Shown: positions 43,747 through 53,992, numbered from the stretch's first letter. The stretch: 64,000 bases of DNA from an uncultured Polaribacter sp. (GCF_947497695.1 NZ_CANMHM010000001.1:62001-126000), one strand, 5' to 3'. The notes: a model not told the origin generated them from the letters alone. Program-made: numbers and translations.

Positions 43747-46152
43747 ATGCCAAAAAACCCTGAATTAGAACTTGCTTTAAACTTCATCGAGAAAACTGAT
43801 AGAAATGTTTTTGTAACAGGAAAAGCAGGAACAGGTAAAACCACTTTTTTACATCAGATTAAAAAAGAGTCTTTAAAAAGAATGGTAATTGTTGCACCAA
43901 CAGGTGTTGCAGCAATTAATGCAAAAGGGGTAACGATTCATTCGTTTTTTCAAATGCCTTTTGGCCCAATTTTACCCAATCAAATTGCAAATACGTCTAA
44001 TGCTCAGCGTAAGTTTAATAAAACTAAAATTGATATTATAAAATCTTTAGATTTAATAATTATTGATGAAATTTCTATGGTTAGAGCAGATTTGTTGGAT
44101 GGTATTGACCAAGTAATGCGTCGTTATAAAAACAGAAATAAAGTATTTGGTGGTGCCCAAGTTTTAATGATTGGAGATTTACAACAACTTGCACCTGTTA
44201 TAAAACCAAATGAATGGAGCTTATTACAGCAACATTACAATACCGTTTACTTTTTTAGTTCTAAAGCGTTTCAAGAAGCAAATGTAGTTTCTATTGAATT
44301 AAAACATATTTATCGTCAGAAAAGTGAAGATTTTATTAGAATTTTAAATGAAATTAGAACAGATACTTTGTCTGATAAATCTGCAAAAATTTTAAATAAA
44401 AACTACAATCCTACCTTCTCTCCTACTAAAGAAGATAGTTATATTACCTTAACTACACACAATAACAGAGCCAATTTAATAAACGATTCTGAGTTAAATA
44501 AACTAAAAGATAAAAGTGCTTTTTTTAAAGCGATCATTTCAGGAAAGTTTAACGAAAACTCTTTCCCTAATGCAGAAAATTTAGAATTGAAATTAGGTGC
44601 ACAAGTGATGTTTATTAAAAATGATTCATCTAAAGAAAAACGCTATTTTAACGGAAAAATAGGAATTATAACTGCTATTTCTAAAGAATCAGTCACTGTT
44701 AAATGCCCAAATGATGCTGATGAAATTGTAAGTGAAAGAGAAACTTGGTCTAATATTAATTACTCTATTAATAATGAAACTAAAGAAATTAAAGAAGAGC
44801 TGATTGGTGCTTTTACACAAATTCCTTTACGTTTGGCTTGGGCAATTACTATTCATAAAAGTCAAGGATTAACGTTTGAAAAAGCAATTATAGATGCAGA
44901 AGCTTCTTTTGCACATGGGCAAACCTATGTTGCCCTAAGTAGATGTACAACTTTAGAAGGCTTGGTGTTAAAAACCCCTATAACAAGCAACGCAATTATT
45001 AACGACAGAACTGTAAGTCTTTTTAATGAAAGTGTAGAAGAAAATCATCCTGACGAAAGTATTTTAAATAATTCTGAAAAACATTTTCAATTAAATTTAA
45101 TTGCTGAATTATTTGATTTTCAGCCATTTTTATATCCAATAACAAGAATGGTTGATATTTTTTACAAAAATAAAACAAGTATAAAAGGGGATGTTATTGA
45201 TCATTTACAAACCATAAAAGATGATGGAGTTGTTGCATTAATGAAAGTTTCTAATAGCTTTAAAATTCAACTAGCACAAATTTCTGAAGATAATATCTTA
45301 CCAGAAAACAGTTCTCAAATTCAAGAACGATTTACCAAAGCAGTCAACTATTTTTTAACACAAACAAAAGGAAATATTTTAAAACCTTTAAATACGATTC
45401 AATTTTCTACAGATAATCAAGCCGTTAAAAAAGATTTTACAAAACAATTTGATGCACTTCAAGAAAAGCTATTAGAAAAGCTTTATGCTTTACATAAAAT
45501 GACAGAAGGTTTTAAAATAGAGCTCTATTTACATGTTAGAGCTAAAGCTGTTTTACAAAAATCTAATCCTGAAAAAAAGAAGAAAGTACTCTCTAAACGC
45601 GACCCAATTTTAGCTTTAAAATTACGTGAATTAAGAGACGGAATTAGAGTAGCAGAAAATATCGCTGCTTTTCAAATATTTACACAAGAAGCTCTATATG
45701 CAATGTGTGATCTACTTCCAAGAACAGAAAAAGAATTGCTAAATATTGTTGGAATGGGTAAAACTAGAGTTTCTAAATACGGAGAAGAAATTTTAGCACT
45801 CATTAATACATACTGTAAGGAAAACGGCATAGATAAATTAAATCAACAAAAAAAAGAGGCTAAAAAATCAACAAAACAAATCACTTTTGAGCTGTTTAAA
45901 TCTGGTTTATCAGTAAAAGAAATTGCCAAAGAACGTAGTTTAACTTCTGGCACTATAGAAAGTCATTTGGCAAGTTATATTACAACTGGTGATGTAGATA
46001 TTTTAGAATTGATAGACCTTAAAAAGTATAAAAAAATATCAAATGCTATTGAAAAAACCGAGTTTAAAAGCTTAACTGAACTCAAAGAAAAAGTAGACAA
46101 ATCCTTTACTTTCATGGAGTTACGAATGGTTTTATTATCTATGGAAAATTAA
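43747..46152 (+). CDS. PIF1/RecD-like helicase with HRDC and helix-turn-helix C-terminal domains
   Basis: 801 residues. Walker A GKAGTGKTT (about 24-32), Walker B LIIIDEIS, GDLQQLAP, an IYRQ sensor, and late helicase motifs SVTVKC and AWAITIHKSQGLTFEKA, VALSRCT. A HRDC domain follows near 600-690 (RELRDGIRVAENIAAFQIFT) and a HTH_40 domain near 700-790 (FELFKSGLSVKEIAKERSLT), the latter otherwise found at the end of RecQ-type helicases. It probably unwinds DNA 5'-3' in repair or replication; the HRDC/HTH tail suggests a RecQ-like DNA-structure interest. Confidence 0.9.
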   Translation: MPKNPELELALNFIEKTDRNVFVTGKAGTGKTTFLHQIKKESLKRMVIVAPTGVAAINAKGVTIHSFFQMPFGPILPNQIANTSNAQRKFNKTKIDIIKSLDLIIIDEISMVRADLLDGIDQVMRRYKNRNKVFGGAQVLMIGDLQQLAPVIKPNEWSLLQQHYNTVYFFSSKAFQEANVVSIELKHIYRQKSEDFIRILNEIRTDTLSDKSAKILNKNYNPTFSPTKEDSYITLTTHNNRANLINDSELNKLKDKSAFFKAIISGKFNENSFPNAENLELKLGAQVMFIKNDSSKEKRYFNGKIGIITAISKESVTVKCPNDADEIVSERETWSNINYSINNETKEIKEELIGAFTQIPLRLAWAITIHKSQGLTFEKAIIDAEASFAHGQTYVALSRCTTLEGLVLKTPITSNAIINDRTVSLFNESVEENHPDESILNNSEKHFQLNLIAELFDFQPFLYPITRMVDIFYKNKTSIKGDVIDHLQTIKDDGVVALMKVSNSFKIQLAQISEDNILPENSSQIQERFTKAVNYFLTQTKGNILKPLNTIQFSTDNQAVKKDFTKQFDALQEKLLEKLYALHKMTEGFKIELYLHVRAKAVLQKSNPEKKKKVLSKRDPILALKLRELRDGIRVAENIAAFQIFTQEALYAMCDLLPRTEKELLNIVGMGKTRVSKYGEEILALINTYCKENGIDKLNQQKKEAKKSTKQITFELFKSGLSVKEIAKERSLTSGTIESHLASYITTGDVDILELIDLKKYKKISNAIEKTEFKSLTELKEKVDKSFTFMELRMVLLSMEN

Positions 46153-46328
46153 TTTAAAATATTTTTCGTAAAAGTGTAAGGTTTAGCAAAAAATCTTGTC
46201 TAATGTAAAAATATGATAGGAAACTTCTTATCATATCTTTTTCATAGCAATTTTTCCCACTTCTAATTTAGGAGTGGGTTTTTGATTTAAAACAATTTTT
46301 TTAGAAGCTATTTCCTGCCTTCCCAAGT

Positions 46329-46570
46329 GAGATAGAAAAGCATTACATCATCATGAAAAATGGAAATGCATTAATTGGTCTTTTTCATGGAATGTTTAAA
46401 AAAAATATTATGAGCTTTAATCTTGGTTGTAATAAAAGTGTCAACAAATTAGAAGAATTTGATGATGTAAGAATCATATAACAGTATCTAAATAAAAAAA
46501 TTTCTGAACCTGCAAGTTTTTTGTTTTAGACTCAGATAGAAATGCTGTTTTGATTGATTGGCATGTGTAA
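46329..46570 (+). pseudogene. VOC-family protein remnant
   Basis: Translation gives EIEKHYIIMKNGNALIGLFH, then GMFKKNIMSFNLG, LEEFDDVRII, a stop (46479-46481), QYLNKKISEPASF and, one frame on, FVLDSDRNAVLIDWHV before TAA. This is the C-terminal two thirds of a glyoxalase-fold protein. One nonsense codon, one frameshift, a probable internal gap and no start mean it is dead. Confidence 0.75.
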
Positions 46571-46670
46571 GATTTAATGTGTAATTGTCATCGATTTGTT
46601 TAGTTTTCTATCGATAAGTAGCAAATATTTTTAGATGAAATATTGTTCTCAATTAACTATCGATAGGTTT
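46571..46670. other. Spacer with repeated ATCGAT cores
   Basis: CTATCGATA (46608-46616) and the palindrome CTATCGATAG (46657-46666) occur 49 bp apart, with a further ATCGAT at 46590. Their role is unknown; they could be protein-binding sites or chance. Confidence 0.3.
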
Positions 46671-46706
46671 AGTCAAATAAGGTTAATTAATTAACCTTAT
46701 TTGACT
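46671..46706. terminator. Perfect 36-bp palindrome between convergent genes
   Basis: AGTCAAATAAGGTTAATT is followed at once by its exact reverse complement, with a TTTT tail on the plus strand. It lies between the 3' ends of the helicase gene and recJ and could be a bidirectional terminator. The lack of a loop and the perfection of the symmetry would also fit a protein site. Confidence 0.5.
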
Positions 46707-46778
46707 TTTAACAGAATTAAACCCTCAAAAAACTCATTATAAGTAAGTTATATAAAAAAAATATAATCAAATAAGAAA

Positions 46779-48464
46779 CTACTTCAAATCCTTTAACAAT
46801 AATTGAATCGATTTATGACCATTCCATTCATTTTCATCTAAAGCATACACAATATCAAAATCATTTTGTACAAAGGCCATTTTATCACCTAAACCAAAAC
46901 CAATTGAGTTGAACGTTTTTTTATTATCGCCCTGAAAAACGTTTAGTTTTAAATGAGTTTGCTCCTTTCCTACTCTTTTACCATAACCATTATCTCTTAC
47001 ACAGCTCGTTTTAAAAGTCGGTTTCATATTCATAGGGCCAAAAGGTGCCATTTGCTGTATAATTCTAAAAAACTTGGGTGTAATTTCTAATAAATCAATC
47101 TCTGCATCAATAGCAATTTCAGGAGTTAATAATTTTGTATCAATTGTTTTTGCAACAACCTCTTCAAACTTATTTTTAAAATTTTCATAATTTTCTGGTA
47201 ACAATGTTAAACCAGCAGCATATTTATGTCCGCCAAATTGCTCAATAAACTCCTCACATTCATGCAAAGCATTATACACATCAAAACCTTTTACAGAACG
47301 TGCAGAAGCAGCTAATTTATCGCCACTTTTAGTAAAAACTAAGGTGGGTCTATAATATTTTTCAATCAATCTAGAAGCAACAATACCAATAACCCCTTTG
47401 TGCCAATCTTCTTGAAAAACTACAGATGTAAATTTATCTTCTTCATTATTATCAATAATTTGAATTAAAGCTTGGTCTGTAATTTTCTTATCTAAATTCT
47501 TTCTATCTGCATTAAATATTTCAATTGCAGCAGCAAACTCAATTGCAGCCTCTAAATCCATTTCTGTTAGTAACTCTACAGCATAATTGCCATGTTTTAT
47601 TCTACCTGCAGCATTAATTCTTGGTGCAATGGTAAAAACAACATCTGTAATAGTGAGTTCCTTTTTTTTAGCTTGATGAATAATTGCTTTAATTCCGTTT
47701 CTTGGTTGAGTATTTATTACTTGTAAACCAAAATAGGCCAAGATTCTATTTTCGCCATTCATAGGAACGATATCTGCAGCAATTGCAGTAGCAACCAAAT
47801 CTAAATAAGGGACAAAATATTCTATGGATTGATTTCTAGAAACGCCCAAAGCTTGAATGAGCTTAAAACCTACTCCACAACCACAAAGTTCATCAAAAGG
47901 ATAGTTACAATCTTCTCTTTTTGCATTTAAAACAGCTATTGCTTTAGGTATTTCATCTCCTGGTTTATGATGGTCGCAAATAATAAAATCGATATTTTTT
48001 TCTTTAGCATACGTAACTTTATCAATGGCTTTGATACCACAATCTAAAGCAATAATTAGTGAAAAATCATTATCATGTGCAAAATCGATTCCTAAAAAAG
48101 AAATACCATAACCTTCTGCATATCTATCAGGAATATAAGTTGCAATATTTGTGTGAATTGTTTTAAGATAAGAAGCCACTAAAGAAACTGCTGTAGTTCC
48201 ATCAACATCATAATCACCAAAGATTAAAATATTTTCATCATTGGCAATTGCTTTTTCAATTCTTGCAACTGCCAAATCCATATCTTTCATTAAAAAAGGA
48301 TCATGAATTTCATCTAAATTGGGGCGAAAATAGTTTTTAGCTGCCTCAAATGTATCAATATTTCTTTGACATAAAATTTGGGCGATTGTTTTATTTACTT
48401 GAAGTTCTTTTGCTAATTTTTCTACTTTTTCTTTTTCTGGTTGTGGCTTTAACGTCCATCTCAT
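46779..48464 (-). CDS. recJ: Single-stranded-DNA-specific exonuclease RecJ
   Basis: 561 residues, standard length. DHH-phosphoesterase motifs: ILIFGDYDVDGTTAVS, IIALDCG, FIICDHHKPGDE, then the DHHA1 domain with APRINAAGRIKHG and GGHKYAAGLTL, and an OB-fold tail. It degrades single-stranded DNA 5' to 3' in recombination and mismatch repair with Mn or Mg at the Asp/His cluster. Confidence 0.97.
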   Translation of the reverse strand: MRWTLKPQPEKEKVEKLAKELQVNKTIAQILCQRNIDTFEAAKNYFRPNLDEIHDPFLMKDMDLAVARIEKAIANDENILIFGDYDVDGTTAVSLVASYLKTIHTNIATYIPDRYAEGYGISFLGIDFAHDNDFSLIIALDCGIKAIDKVTYAKEKNIDFIICDHHKPGDEIPKAIAVLNAKREDCNYPFDELCGCGVGFKLIQALGVSRNQSIEYFVPYLDLVATAIAADIVPMNGENRILAYFGLQVINTQPRNGIKAIIHQAKKKELTITDVVFTIAPRINAAGRIKHGNYAVELLTEMDLEAAIEFAAAIEIFNADRKNLDKKITDQALIQIIDNNEEDKFTSVVFQEDWHKGVIGIVASRLIEKYYRPTLVFTKSGDKLAASARSVKGFDVYNALHECEEFIEQFGGHKYAAGLTLLPENYENFKNKFEEVVAKTIDTKLLTPEIAIDAEIDLLEITPKFFRIIQQMAPFGPMNMKPTFKTSCVRDNGYGKRVGKEQTHLKLNVFQGDNKKTFNSIGFGLGDKMAFVQNDFDIVYALDENEWNGHKSIQLLLKDLK

Positions 48465-48517
48465 AGCAATTTATTTTTTGAACATAAGATACAATATGTA
48501 GTTGAATTATTTAAATT

Positions 48518-48943
48518 TTATAATTCGTGTAAGAAAATTTCAGTTTCAACCTCAGCAAACTGACGAAACATTTCCATCACTCCACAGTATTTATCAACCG
48601 ATAAATCTACCGCTTTTTTAATTTTATCTTCCTTTAAATTATTTCCAGTAAAATGATAATCTACTTTTACTTTGTTGTAAAATTTAGGATGCTCATCTGT
48701 TAATTCTGCTGTTATTTCAATTTTAAAATCTGCTGCTTCTGCACGCATTTTTTTTAATAAAGAAACAATATCCAAACCAGAACAACCTGCTAAAGAAGCT
48801 AACATTAATGCTTTAGGCCTATACCCTTCTCCTTTTCCTCCACTTTCTTCTCCTGCATCCATAAAAAGATTAATTCCACTTGGATTATCAGATTCGAATT
48901 GCATATTTTCTTTCCAGGTAGTTGTTACGATGTTTGTAGCCAT
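48518..48943 (-). CDS. OsmC-family protein (predicted peroxide reductase)
   Basis: 141 residues. Motifs LMLASLAGCSGLDIVSLLKKM and KYCGVMEMFRQF hold the two Cys that serve as peroxidatic and resolving residues in OsmC/Ohr proteins. It probably reduces organic hydroperoxides. It is downstream of nothing obvious and 53 bp before recJ on the same strand, so the two may be co-transcribed. Confidence 0.88.
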   Translation of the reverse strand: MATNIVTTTWKENMQFESDNPSGINLFMDAGEESGGKGEGYRPKALMLASLAGCSGLDIVSLLKKMRAEAADFKIEITAELTDEHPKFYNKVKVDYHFTGNNLKEDKIKKAVDLSVDKYCGVMEMFRQFAEVETEIFLHEL

Positions 48944-49067
48944 TTGTATGTTAATTTTTAATAATTGATATTTATAATGCCCTTACAAAAGTAAGAACAA
49001 TAATAAACTTAAAGATATAAAAAAAAGAATAGATTATTAAAGCTTTGCTAAGGCAAGTCTATAAAGT

Positions 49068-49640
49068 TTAGTTCAAAATAGCGGCAACTTTTTTTTGCAA
49101 TTCAGGAATTACATTTTTCTCAAACCAAGGGTTTTTAGTTAACCAAAAACGATTTCTTGGTGATGGATGAGGCATCACAAAATACTTTGGTAAATATTCA
49201 GGATAATTGTCTACCGTTTCTGTGAGTGTTCTTTTCGCTTTGTCTTTTAGGTAATAATTCTGTGCATACATTCCTATTAGAATAATCATCTCAAGCTTTG
49301 GCATTTTATCAAAAAGAGATTGATGCCAAAGTGGTGCACATTCTTTACGTGGTGGTTTATCGCCACTTTTCCCTTTTCCAGGATAACAAAAACCCATGGG
49401 TACAATTGCGAATTTTTCTACATCGTAAAAATCTTTATCAGAAACGTTGAGCCACTTTCTTAATTGTTTTCCACTGGCATCGTCCCAAGGAATTCCAGAT
49501 TTATGAACCTTTGTTCCTGGAGCTTGACCAATAATTACAATTTTAGAGTTTTTATGACCAGTAACAACAGGATTTGCACCCAAATCTAAATGTGGTTCGC
49601 AAATTCTACATTGTTTTATTTCTGATAAAAGTTCTTGCAT
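49068..49640 (-). CDS. Uracil-DNA glycosylase superfamily protein
   Basis: 190 residues. QCRICEPHLDLG at the start, then the UDG-fold motif IIGQAPGTKVHKSGIPWDDA and the C-terminal HPSPRNRFWL. Compared with classic family 4 enzymes (GEAPG and a four-Cys iron-sulfur cluster), only two close Cys are seen at the N terminus and the active-site Glu is Gln. It may be a variant DNA glycosylase or a UDG-like protein with a different function. It stands as a single gene. Confidence 0.8.
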   Translation of the reverse strand: MQELLSEIKQCRICEPHLDLGANPVVTGHKNSKIVIIGQAPGTKVHKSGIPWDDASGKQLRKWLNVSDKDFYDVEKFAIVPMGFCYPGKGKSGDKPPRKECAPLWHQSLFDKMPKLEMIILIGMYAQNYYLKDKAKRTLTETVDNYPEYLPKYFVMPHPSPRNRFWLTKNPWFEKNVIPELQKKVAAILN

Positions 49641-49734
49641 TTTTTATACATAAAAGCGAATAAATATAGTTCATTATTGTTATTTAAAATAACATAAAAT
49701 AACCTATAGTGTTATAATAAATAACACTTTTGCC

Positions 49735-50076
49735 TTATTTCAATTTTAAAGCTTCACTTTCAAAAGACAAACCCTCAAAACCAAACTTCATAAAATTACG
49801 AATATTTTGATGAGAAGTTCCGTTTTTATCTTCTAAAACATTTTTATAATGTTCGCCAAAACAAAATAAGGTTTCTTCTTTTGTCAGTTTTTGAATTTTT
49901 GCAAATGCAAACAACTTACAAGAACCAGAATTTTCTCCTGCTTTGTTCTCAATTTCTCCGTTTGTAAAAGTAGTTGGAGTAAAATTATAGTTTTCCTCTA
50001 TTACCTGCATAGTTTCTGCAAAATTAATTGCTGTTGGATTTGATTTTAATTTTGTTTTGAATTCTTGAATAATCAT
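49735..50076 (-). CDS. HopJ-type family protein
   Basis: 113 residues matching the HopJ domain throughout: FAETMQVIEENYNFTPTTF, then NGEIENKAGENSGSCKLFAF and TLFCFGEHYKNVL, then HQNIRNFMKFGFEGL. Named for a plant-pathogen effector, but the family is widespread in free-living marine bacteria where its role is unknown. No secretion signal is present; an effector role is not supported here. Confidence 0.85.
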   Translation of the reverse strand: MIIQEFKTKLKSNPTAINFAETMQVIEENYNFTPTTFTNGEIENKAGENSGSCKLFAFAKIQKLTKEETLFCFGEHYKNVLEDKNGTSHQNIRNFMKFGFEGLSFESEALKLK

Positions 50077-50125
50077 GTAATAAAATTGTAAAATGATGAA
50101 TTAAATATATTTTTTGTCGACTATT

Positions 50126-51112
50126 TTACCATAAATCATGTACTTCTGGCTTAATAAATGTATTGTAAATATTATTTACTTGTTTCAATTGTTCTTCAGA
50201 AATTAAACTTGCTTGACTTGTGTTTAAATTAGAAAATAATTGATCTACACTAGATGCACCAGGAATTACACAACTCACTTCATTAAAAGACAATATCCAT
50301 TGTAAAGCTTTGTGTACAAGGTTTACATCATTATTAAAAACTGTTTTTAATGCTTCAACAGCTTTTAACCCTAAACTGTAATCTATACCAGAAAAAGTTT
50401 CTCCTTTATCAAAAGCAGCTCCTTCACGATTAAAAAATCGGTGATCATCTTTATCAAAAGTGGTTGTTTTACTAAATTTCCCAGTCAATAATCCACTTGC
50501 TAAAGGAACACGAGCTATAATACCAACATCTTTCTTTTTTGCTTCGGTAAAAAAAGTTTCACTTGGTTTTTGACGAAACATGTTAAAAATAATTTGAACA
50601 GTGCTAACACCTTCAAATTCTATTGCTTTTAAAGCTTCCTCAACTTTTTCTACACTTACTCCATAATTTCTAATTTTACCTTCTTTTGTTAAATCATCAA
50701 ACAAACCAAAAATTTCTGGACGATTATAAACTTCTGTTGGAGGACAATGTATTTGCATTAAGTCAATTCTATCAACTCCTAAATTAGATAAACTTTCTTC
50801 TACAAACTTTCTAAGTGCAGCAGTTGTGTAAGATGCATTTGTATGAGGATTTAATTGACGACCACATTTTGTTGCAATATAAACCTCTTCTGAACGTGAA
50901 CGAACAATTTTACCCACAGCTTTTTCACTTAATCCTTCACTATAAACATCTGCAGTATCAATAAAATTGACGCCATTATCAATAGCTGTATTGATAATTT
51001 TTTCTGCATTTTTAGAACTAAAATCACTCCCCCATTTTCCACCAACTTGCCAAGTTCCTAAACTTATTTCTGAGATGTTTAAGTTTGTTTTTCCTAATTT
51101 TCTGTAGTTCAT
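50126..51112 (-). CDS. Aldo/keto reductase
   Basis: 328 residues with a TIM-barrel AKR pattern: NFIDTADVYSEGLSEKAVGK (catalytic Asp and Tyr), VYIATKCGR (Lys), LMQIHCP (His) and the NADPH-binding C-terminal VIPGASSVDQL. Substrate unknown. It follows rsmI by 29 bp on the same strand and may share its transcript. Confidence 0.9.
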   Translation of the reverse strand: MNYRKLGKTNLNISEISLGTWQVGGKWGSDFSSKNAEKIINTAIDNGVNFIDTADVYSEGLSEKAVGKIVRSRSEEVYIATKCGRQLNPHTNASYTTAALRKFVEESLSNLGVDRIDLMQIHCPPTEVYNRPEIFGLFDDLTKEGKIRNYGVSVEKVEEALKAIEFEGVSTVQIIFNMFRQKPSETFFTEAKKKDVGIIARVPLASGLLTGKFSKTTTFDKDDHRFFNREGAAFDKGETFSGIDYSLGLKAVEALKTVFNNDVNLVHKALQWILSFNEVSCVIPGASSVDQLFSNLNTSQASLISEEQLKQVNNIYNTFIKPEVHDLW

Positions 51113-51141
51113 TTTGTAATTTTTAATAGTGTCTTTTAAAA

Positions 51142-51819
51142 TTATTTTGATGATTTCCCCTCAACAATCACAACAATTTCTCCTTTTGGAGGTTTATTTG
51201 TATAATGAGCCAACACTTCTGTGGCAGTTCCTCTAATGGTTTCTTCAAACATTTTTGTTAATTCTCTACTTACAGAAACTTGTCTTTCTGCTCCAAAATA
51301 TTCTATAAAATGACCTAAAGTTTTTACCAATTTGTGAGGCGATTCATAAAAAATCATCGTTCTTTTTTCTTCTGCTAACAACAAAAAACGAGTTTGTCTT
51401 CCTTTTTTTACGGGTAAAAAACCTTCAAAAACAAACTTATCGTTTGGCAAACCAGAATTTACCAAAGCAGGTACAAAAGCAGTTGCACCAGGTAAACAAT
51501 CTACCTCAATATTATTTTCTACACAAGCTCTTGTCAACAAAAAACCAGGATCTGAAATTGCAGGTGTTCCAGCATCAGAAATTAAAGCACAGGTTTCTCC
51601 GTTTTGAATTCTTTGTACAATTCCTTTTACAGATTTATGCTCATTATGCATGTGATGACTGTGCATTTGAGTAGAAATTTCAAAATGTTTTAATAATTTT
51701 CCACTTGTACGTGTATCTTCTGCTAAAATAAAATCGACTTCTTTTAAAACACGAATTGCTCTAAAAGTGATGTCTTCTAAATTACCAATTGGCGTTGGTA
51801 CTAAATATAGTTTGCTCAT
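51142..51819 (-). CDS. rsmI: 16S rRNA (cytidine1402-2'-O)-methyltransferase
   Basis: 225 residues. SAM-dependent tetrapyrrole-methylase fold: LYLVPTPIGNLEDITFRAIR, VDFILAEDTRTSGKLLKHF, LISDAGTPAISDPG and PGATAFVPALVNSGLPNDKF. It 2'-O-methylates C1402 of 16S rRNA near the P site. The C-terminal extension of some members is absent, as is usual for this phylum. Confidence 0.96.
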   Translation of the reverse strand: MSKLYLVPTPIGNLEDITFRAIRVLKEVDFILAEDTRTSGKLLKHFEISTQMHSHHMHNEHKSVKGIVQRIQNGETCALISDAGTPAISDPGFLLTRACVENNIEVDCLPGATAFVPALVNSGLPNDKFVFEGFLPVKKGRQTRFLLLAEEKRTMIFYESPHKLVKTLGHFIEYFGAERQVSVSRELTKMFEETIRGTATEVLAHYTNKPPKGEIVVIVEGKSSK

Positions 51820-51946
51820 TGTTTTTAGTAATCATTTATCAATTATCAGTGATCAAAAAGAAAGTGATATTTTGATTTTAATAAAAAGTATTGAAAAAAT
51901 TCTACTTCTTCAATATTACAAATTTACAAAGAATAAGACGGATTCT

Positions 51947-52049
51947 GCGTTACCGATTGAAGCATTTGTTTGAGCTCTTTTTTATTCTTTTTCGGAATAA
52001 AAAAAGCGAGTGCGAAAAGCGGGGCATTTCTTAGAAGAAATGAACGCCC
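51947..52049 (+). repeat. Structured dispersed element, copy 3
   Basis: GCGTT (51947-51951) pairs with AACGC (52043-52047). The conserved parts are more diverged (CCGATTGAAGCA, GCGAGTGCGAAAAGCGGGGC), yet both hairpins are clear: TTTTTTATTC with GGAATAAAAAA, and CATTTC with GAAATG. The stems keep pairing although their sequence changed, which suggests selection on structure. It lies between the divergent rsmI and aspS. Confidence 0.65.
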
Positions 52050-52077
52050 AAAAACCCCATATTAAATAGAATTTGTT

Positions 52078-52085
52078 TAATTTTG
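52078..52085 (+). promoter_or_regulatory. -7 box TAATTTTG of aspS
   Basis: Exact TAnnTTTG match, 21 bp before the aspS ATG; a start site near 52092 would leave a leader of about 15 bases. Confidence 0.5.
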
Positions 52086-52106
52086 CAACCTAAATTTCAG
52101 ATATAA

Positions 52107-53861
52107 ATGTATAGAAGTCATTCTTGTGGCGAGTTAAGAGATTCGCATATAAATACAGAAGTAACCTTAGCTGGTTGGGTACAAAAAAGCAGAGATAAAG
52201 GGTTTTTAATTTGGGTAGATTTACGTGACAGATATGGAATTACACAGTTAATTTTTGATGAAGAACGCACGCCAAAAGAAATGATGGACAAAGCAAAATC
52301 TTTGGGTAGAGAGTTTGTAATACAAGTTACAGGTACTGTAATTGAGCGTGAAGCTAAAAATGCTAAAATGGCAACTGGAAATGTTGAAGTATTGGTTTCT
52401 AAATTAGAAATTTTAAACGCCTCTGTAACACCACCTTTTACTATTGAAGATGAAACTGATGGTGGAGAAGATATTAGAATGAAATACAGATATCTTGATA
52501 TTAGAAGAAATCCTGTTAAAGACAGTTTAATTTTCCGTCATAAAGTGGCAATGGAAGTACGTAAATACTTGTCTGATCAAGAATTTATAGAAGTAGAAAC
52601 ACCTTATTTAATAAAATCTACTCCTGAAGGAGCAAGAGATTTTGTAGTGCCTTCTCGTATGAATGAAGGTCAGTTTTATGCCTTACCTCAAAGTCCACAA
52701 ACTTTTAAACAGCTTTTAATGGTTGGAGGAATGGACAAATATTTTCAGATTGTAAAATGTTTTAGAGACGAAGATTTACGTGCAGACAGACAGCCAGAAT
52801 TTACACAAATTGACTGTGAAATGGCGTTTGTGGAACAAGAAGATATTTTAAATATTTTTGAAGGATTAACGCGTCATTTATTAAAAGAAGTAAATAATGT
52901 AACTGTAGATAAATTTCCAAGAATGTTGTATGATGATGCAATGCGTTTGTATGGAAATGACAAGCCAGATATAAGATTTGGAATGGAATTTGGCGAGTTA
53001 AATGCAGTAACACAACACAAAGATTTTGGCGTTTTTAATTCGGCTGAATTGGTGGTTGGGTTTGCTGTTCCTGAAGGAAATAAATTTACAAGAAAAGAAA
53101 TAGACAACATTATTAAGTGGGTAAAACGTCCTCAGGTTGGTGCTTTAGGGATGATTTATGCTCGTGTAAACGAAGATGGAACGTTTAAATCTTCTGTAGA
53201 CAAATTCTACGACCAAGAAGATTTGGCAAAATGGGCAGAAATTACGGGTGCAAAAACTGGGGATTTAGTCTGTGTTTTATCTGGTGAAACCAATAAAGTT
53301 AGAGCTCAATTATCTGCTTTAAGAATGGAATTAGCAGAGCGTTTAGGTTTGAGAGATCCTAAAGTATTTGCACCTCTTTGGGTAATTGATTTTCCACTAT
53401 TAGAGTTAGATGAAGAAACAGGTCATTATCATGCAATGCATCATCCTTTTACTTCACCAAAACCTGGGCAAATGGAATTGCTAGACACCAACCCTGGAGC
53501 TGTTAAAGCAAATGCGTATGATTTGGTGTTGAACGGAAACGAAATTGGTGGTGGTTCTATTAGAATTCATGACAAACAAATACAAGCAACCATGTTAAAG
53601 CATTTAGGTTTTTCTGAAGAAGATGCCAAAGCTCAATTTGGTTTTTTAATGGATGCTTTTGAGTATGGTGCTCCACCTCATGGAGGTTTGGCTTTTGGTC
53701 TGGATAGATTGGTAGCAATTTTAGGCGGACAAGAAACAATTCGTGATTTTATTGCCTTCCCAAAAAATAATTCTGGACGTGATGTTATGATTGATGCTCC
53801 TGCATTTATTGATGATGAACAATTGAAAGAATTGAGTTTGAAGTTGGCTATTGAAGAGTAA
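52107..53861 (+). CDS. aspS: Aspartate--tRNA ligase
   Basis: 584 residues, the bacterial long form. N-terminal OB fold ([24 protein letters not shown]), class II motif 1 and 2 ([34 protein letters not shown]), the bacterial GAD insertion (about 280-420), and motif 3 [12 protein letters not shown]. It charges tRNA-Asp. It has its own promoter and terminator. Confidence 0.98.
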   Translation: MYRSHSCGELRDSHINTEVTLAGWVQKSRDKGFLIWVDLRDRYGITQLIFDEERTPKEMMDKAKSLGREFVIQVTGTVIEREAKNAKMATGNVEVLVSKLEILNASVTPPFTIEDETDGGEDIRMKYRYLDIRRNPVKDSLIFRHKVAMEVRKYLSDQEFIEVETPYLIKSTPEGARDFVVPSRMNEGQFYALPQSPQTFKQLLMVGGMDKYFQIVKCFRDEDLRADRQPEFTQIDCEMAFVEQEDILNIFEGLTRHLLKEVNNVTVDKFPRMLYDDAMRLYGNDKPDIRFGMEFGELNAVTQHKDFGVFNSAELVVGFAVPEGNKFTRKEIDNIIKWVKRPQVGALGMIYARVNEDGTFKSSVDKFYDQEDLAKWAEITGAKTGDLVCVLSGETNKVRAQLSALRMELAERLGLRDPKVFAPLWVIDFPLLELDEETGHYHAMHHPFTSPKPGQMELLDTNPGAVKANAYDLVLNGNEIGGGSIRIHDKQIQATMLKHLGFSEEDAKAQFGFLMDAFEYGAPPHGGLAFGLDRLVAILGGQETIRDFIAFPKNNSGRDVMIDAPAFIDDEQLKELSLKLAIEE

Positions 53862-53906
53862 ATTACACTGTAAAACTAAATTGAATCAGTTTCTTATAAA
53901 ACAATT

Positions 53907-53940
53907 AAAATCTTGTTCTAAATATTAGAACAAGATTTTT
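53907..53940 (+). terminator. Terminator of aspS
   Basis: AAATCTTGTTCTAA pairs with its inverted copy TTAGAACAAGATTT around a short loop and ends in Ts. Confidence 0.88.
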
Positions 53941-53992
53941 TATTACATTTAATATTTTTAAAACGAGTTTAAAAAACTCTTTTTTACAAAGT

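Noticed and set aside
49735..50076. A type III effector role for the HopJ-family protein
   Set aside because: No type III secretion genes or secretion signal are present; the family is common in free-living bacteria.
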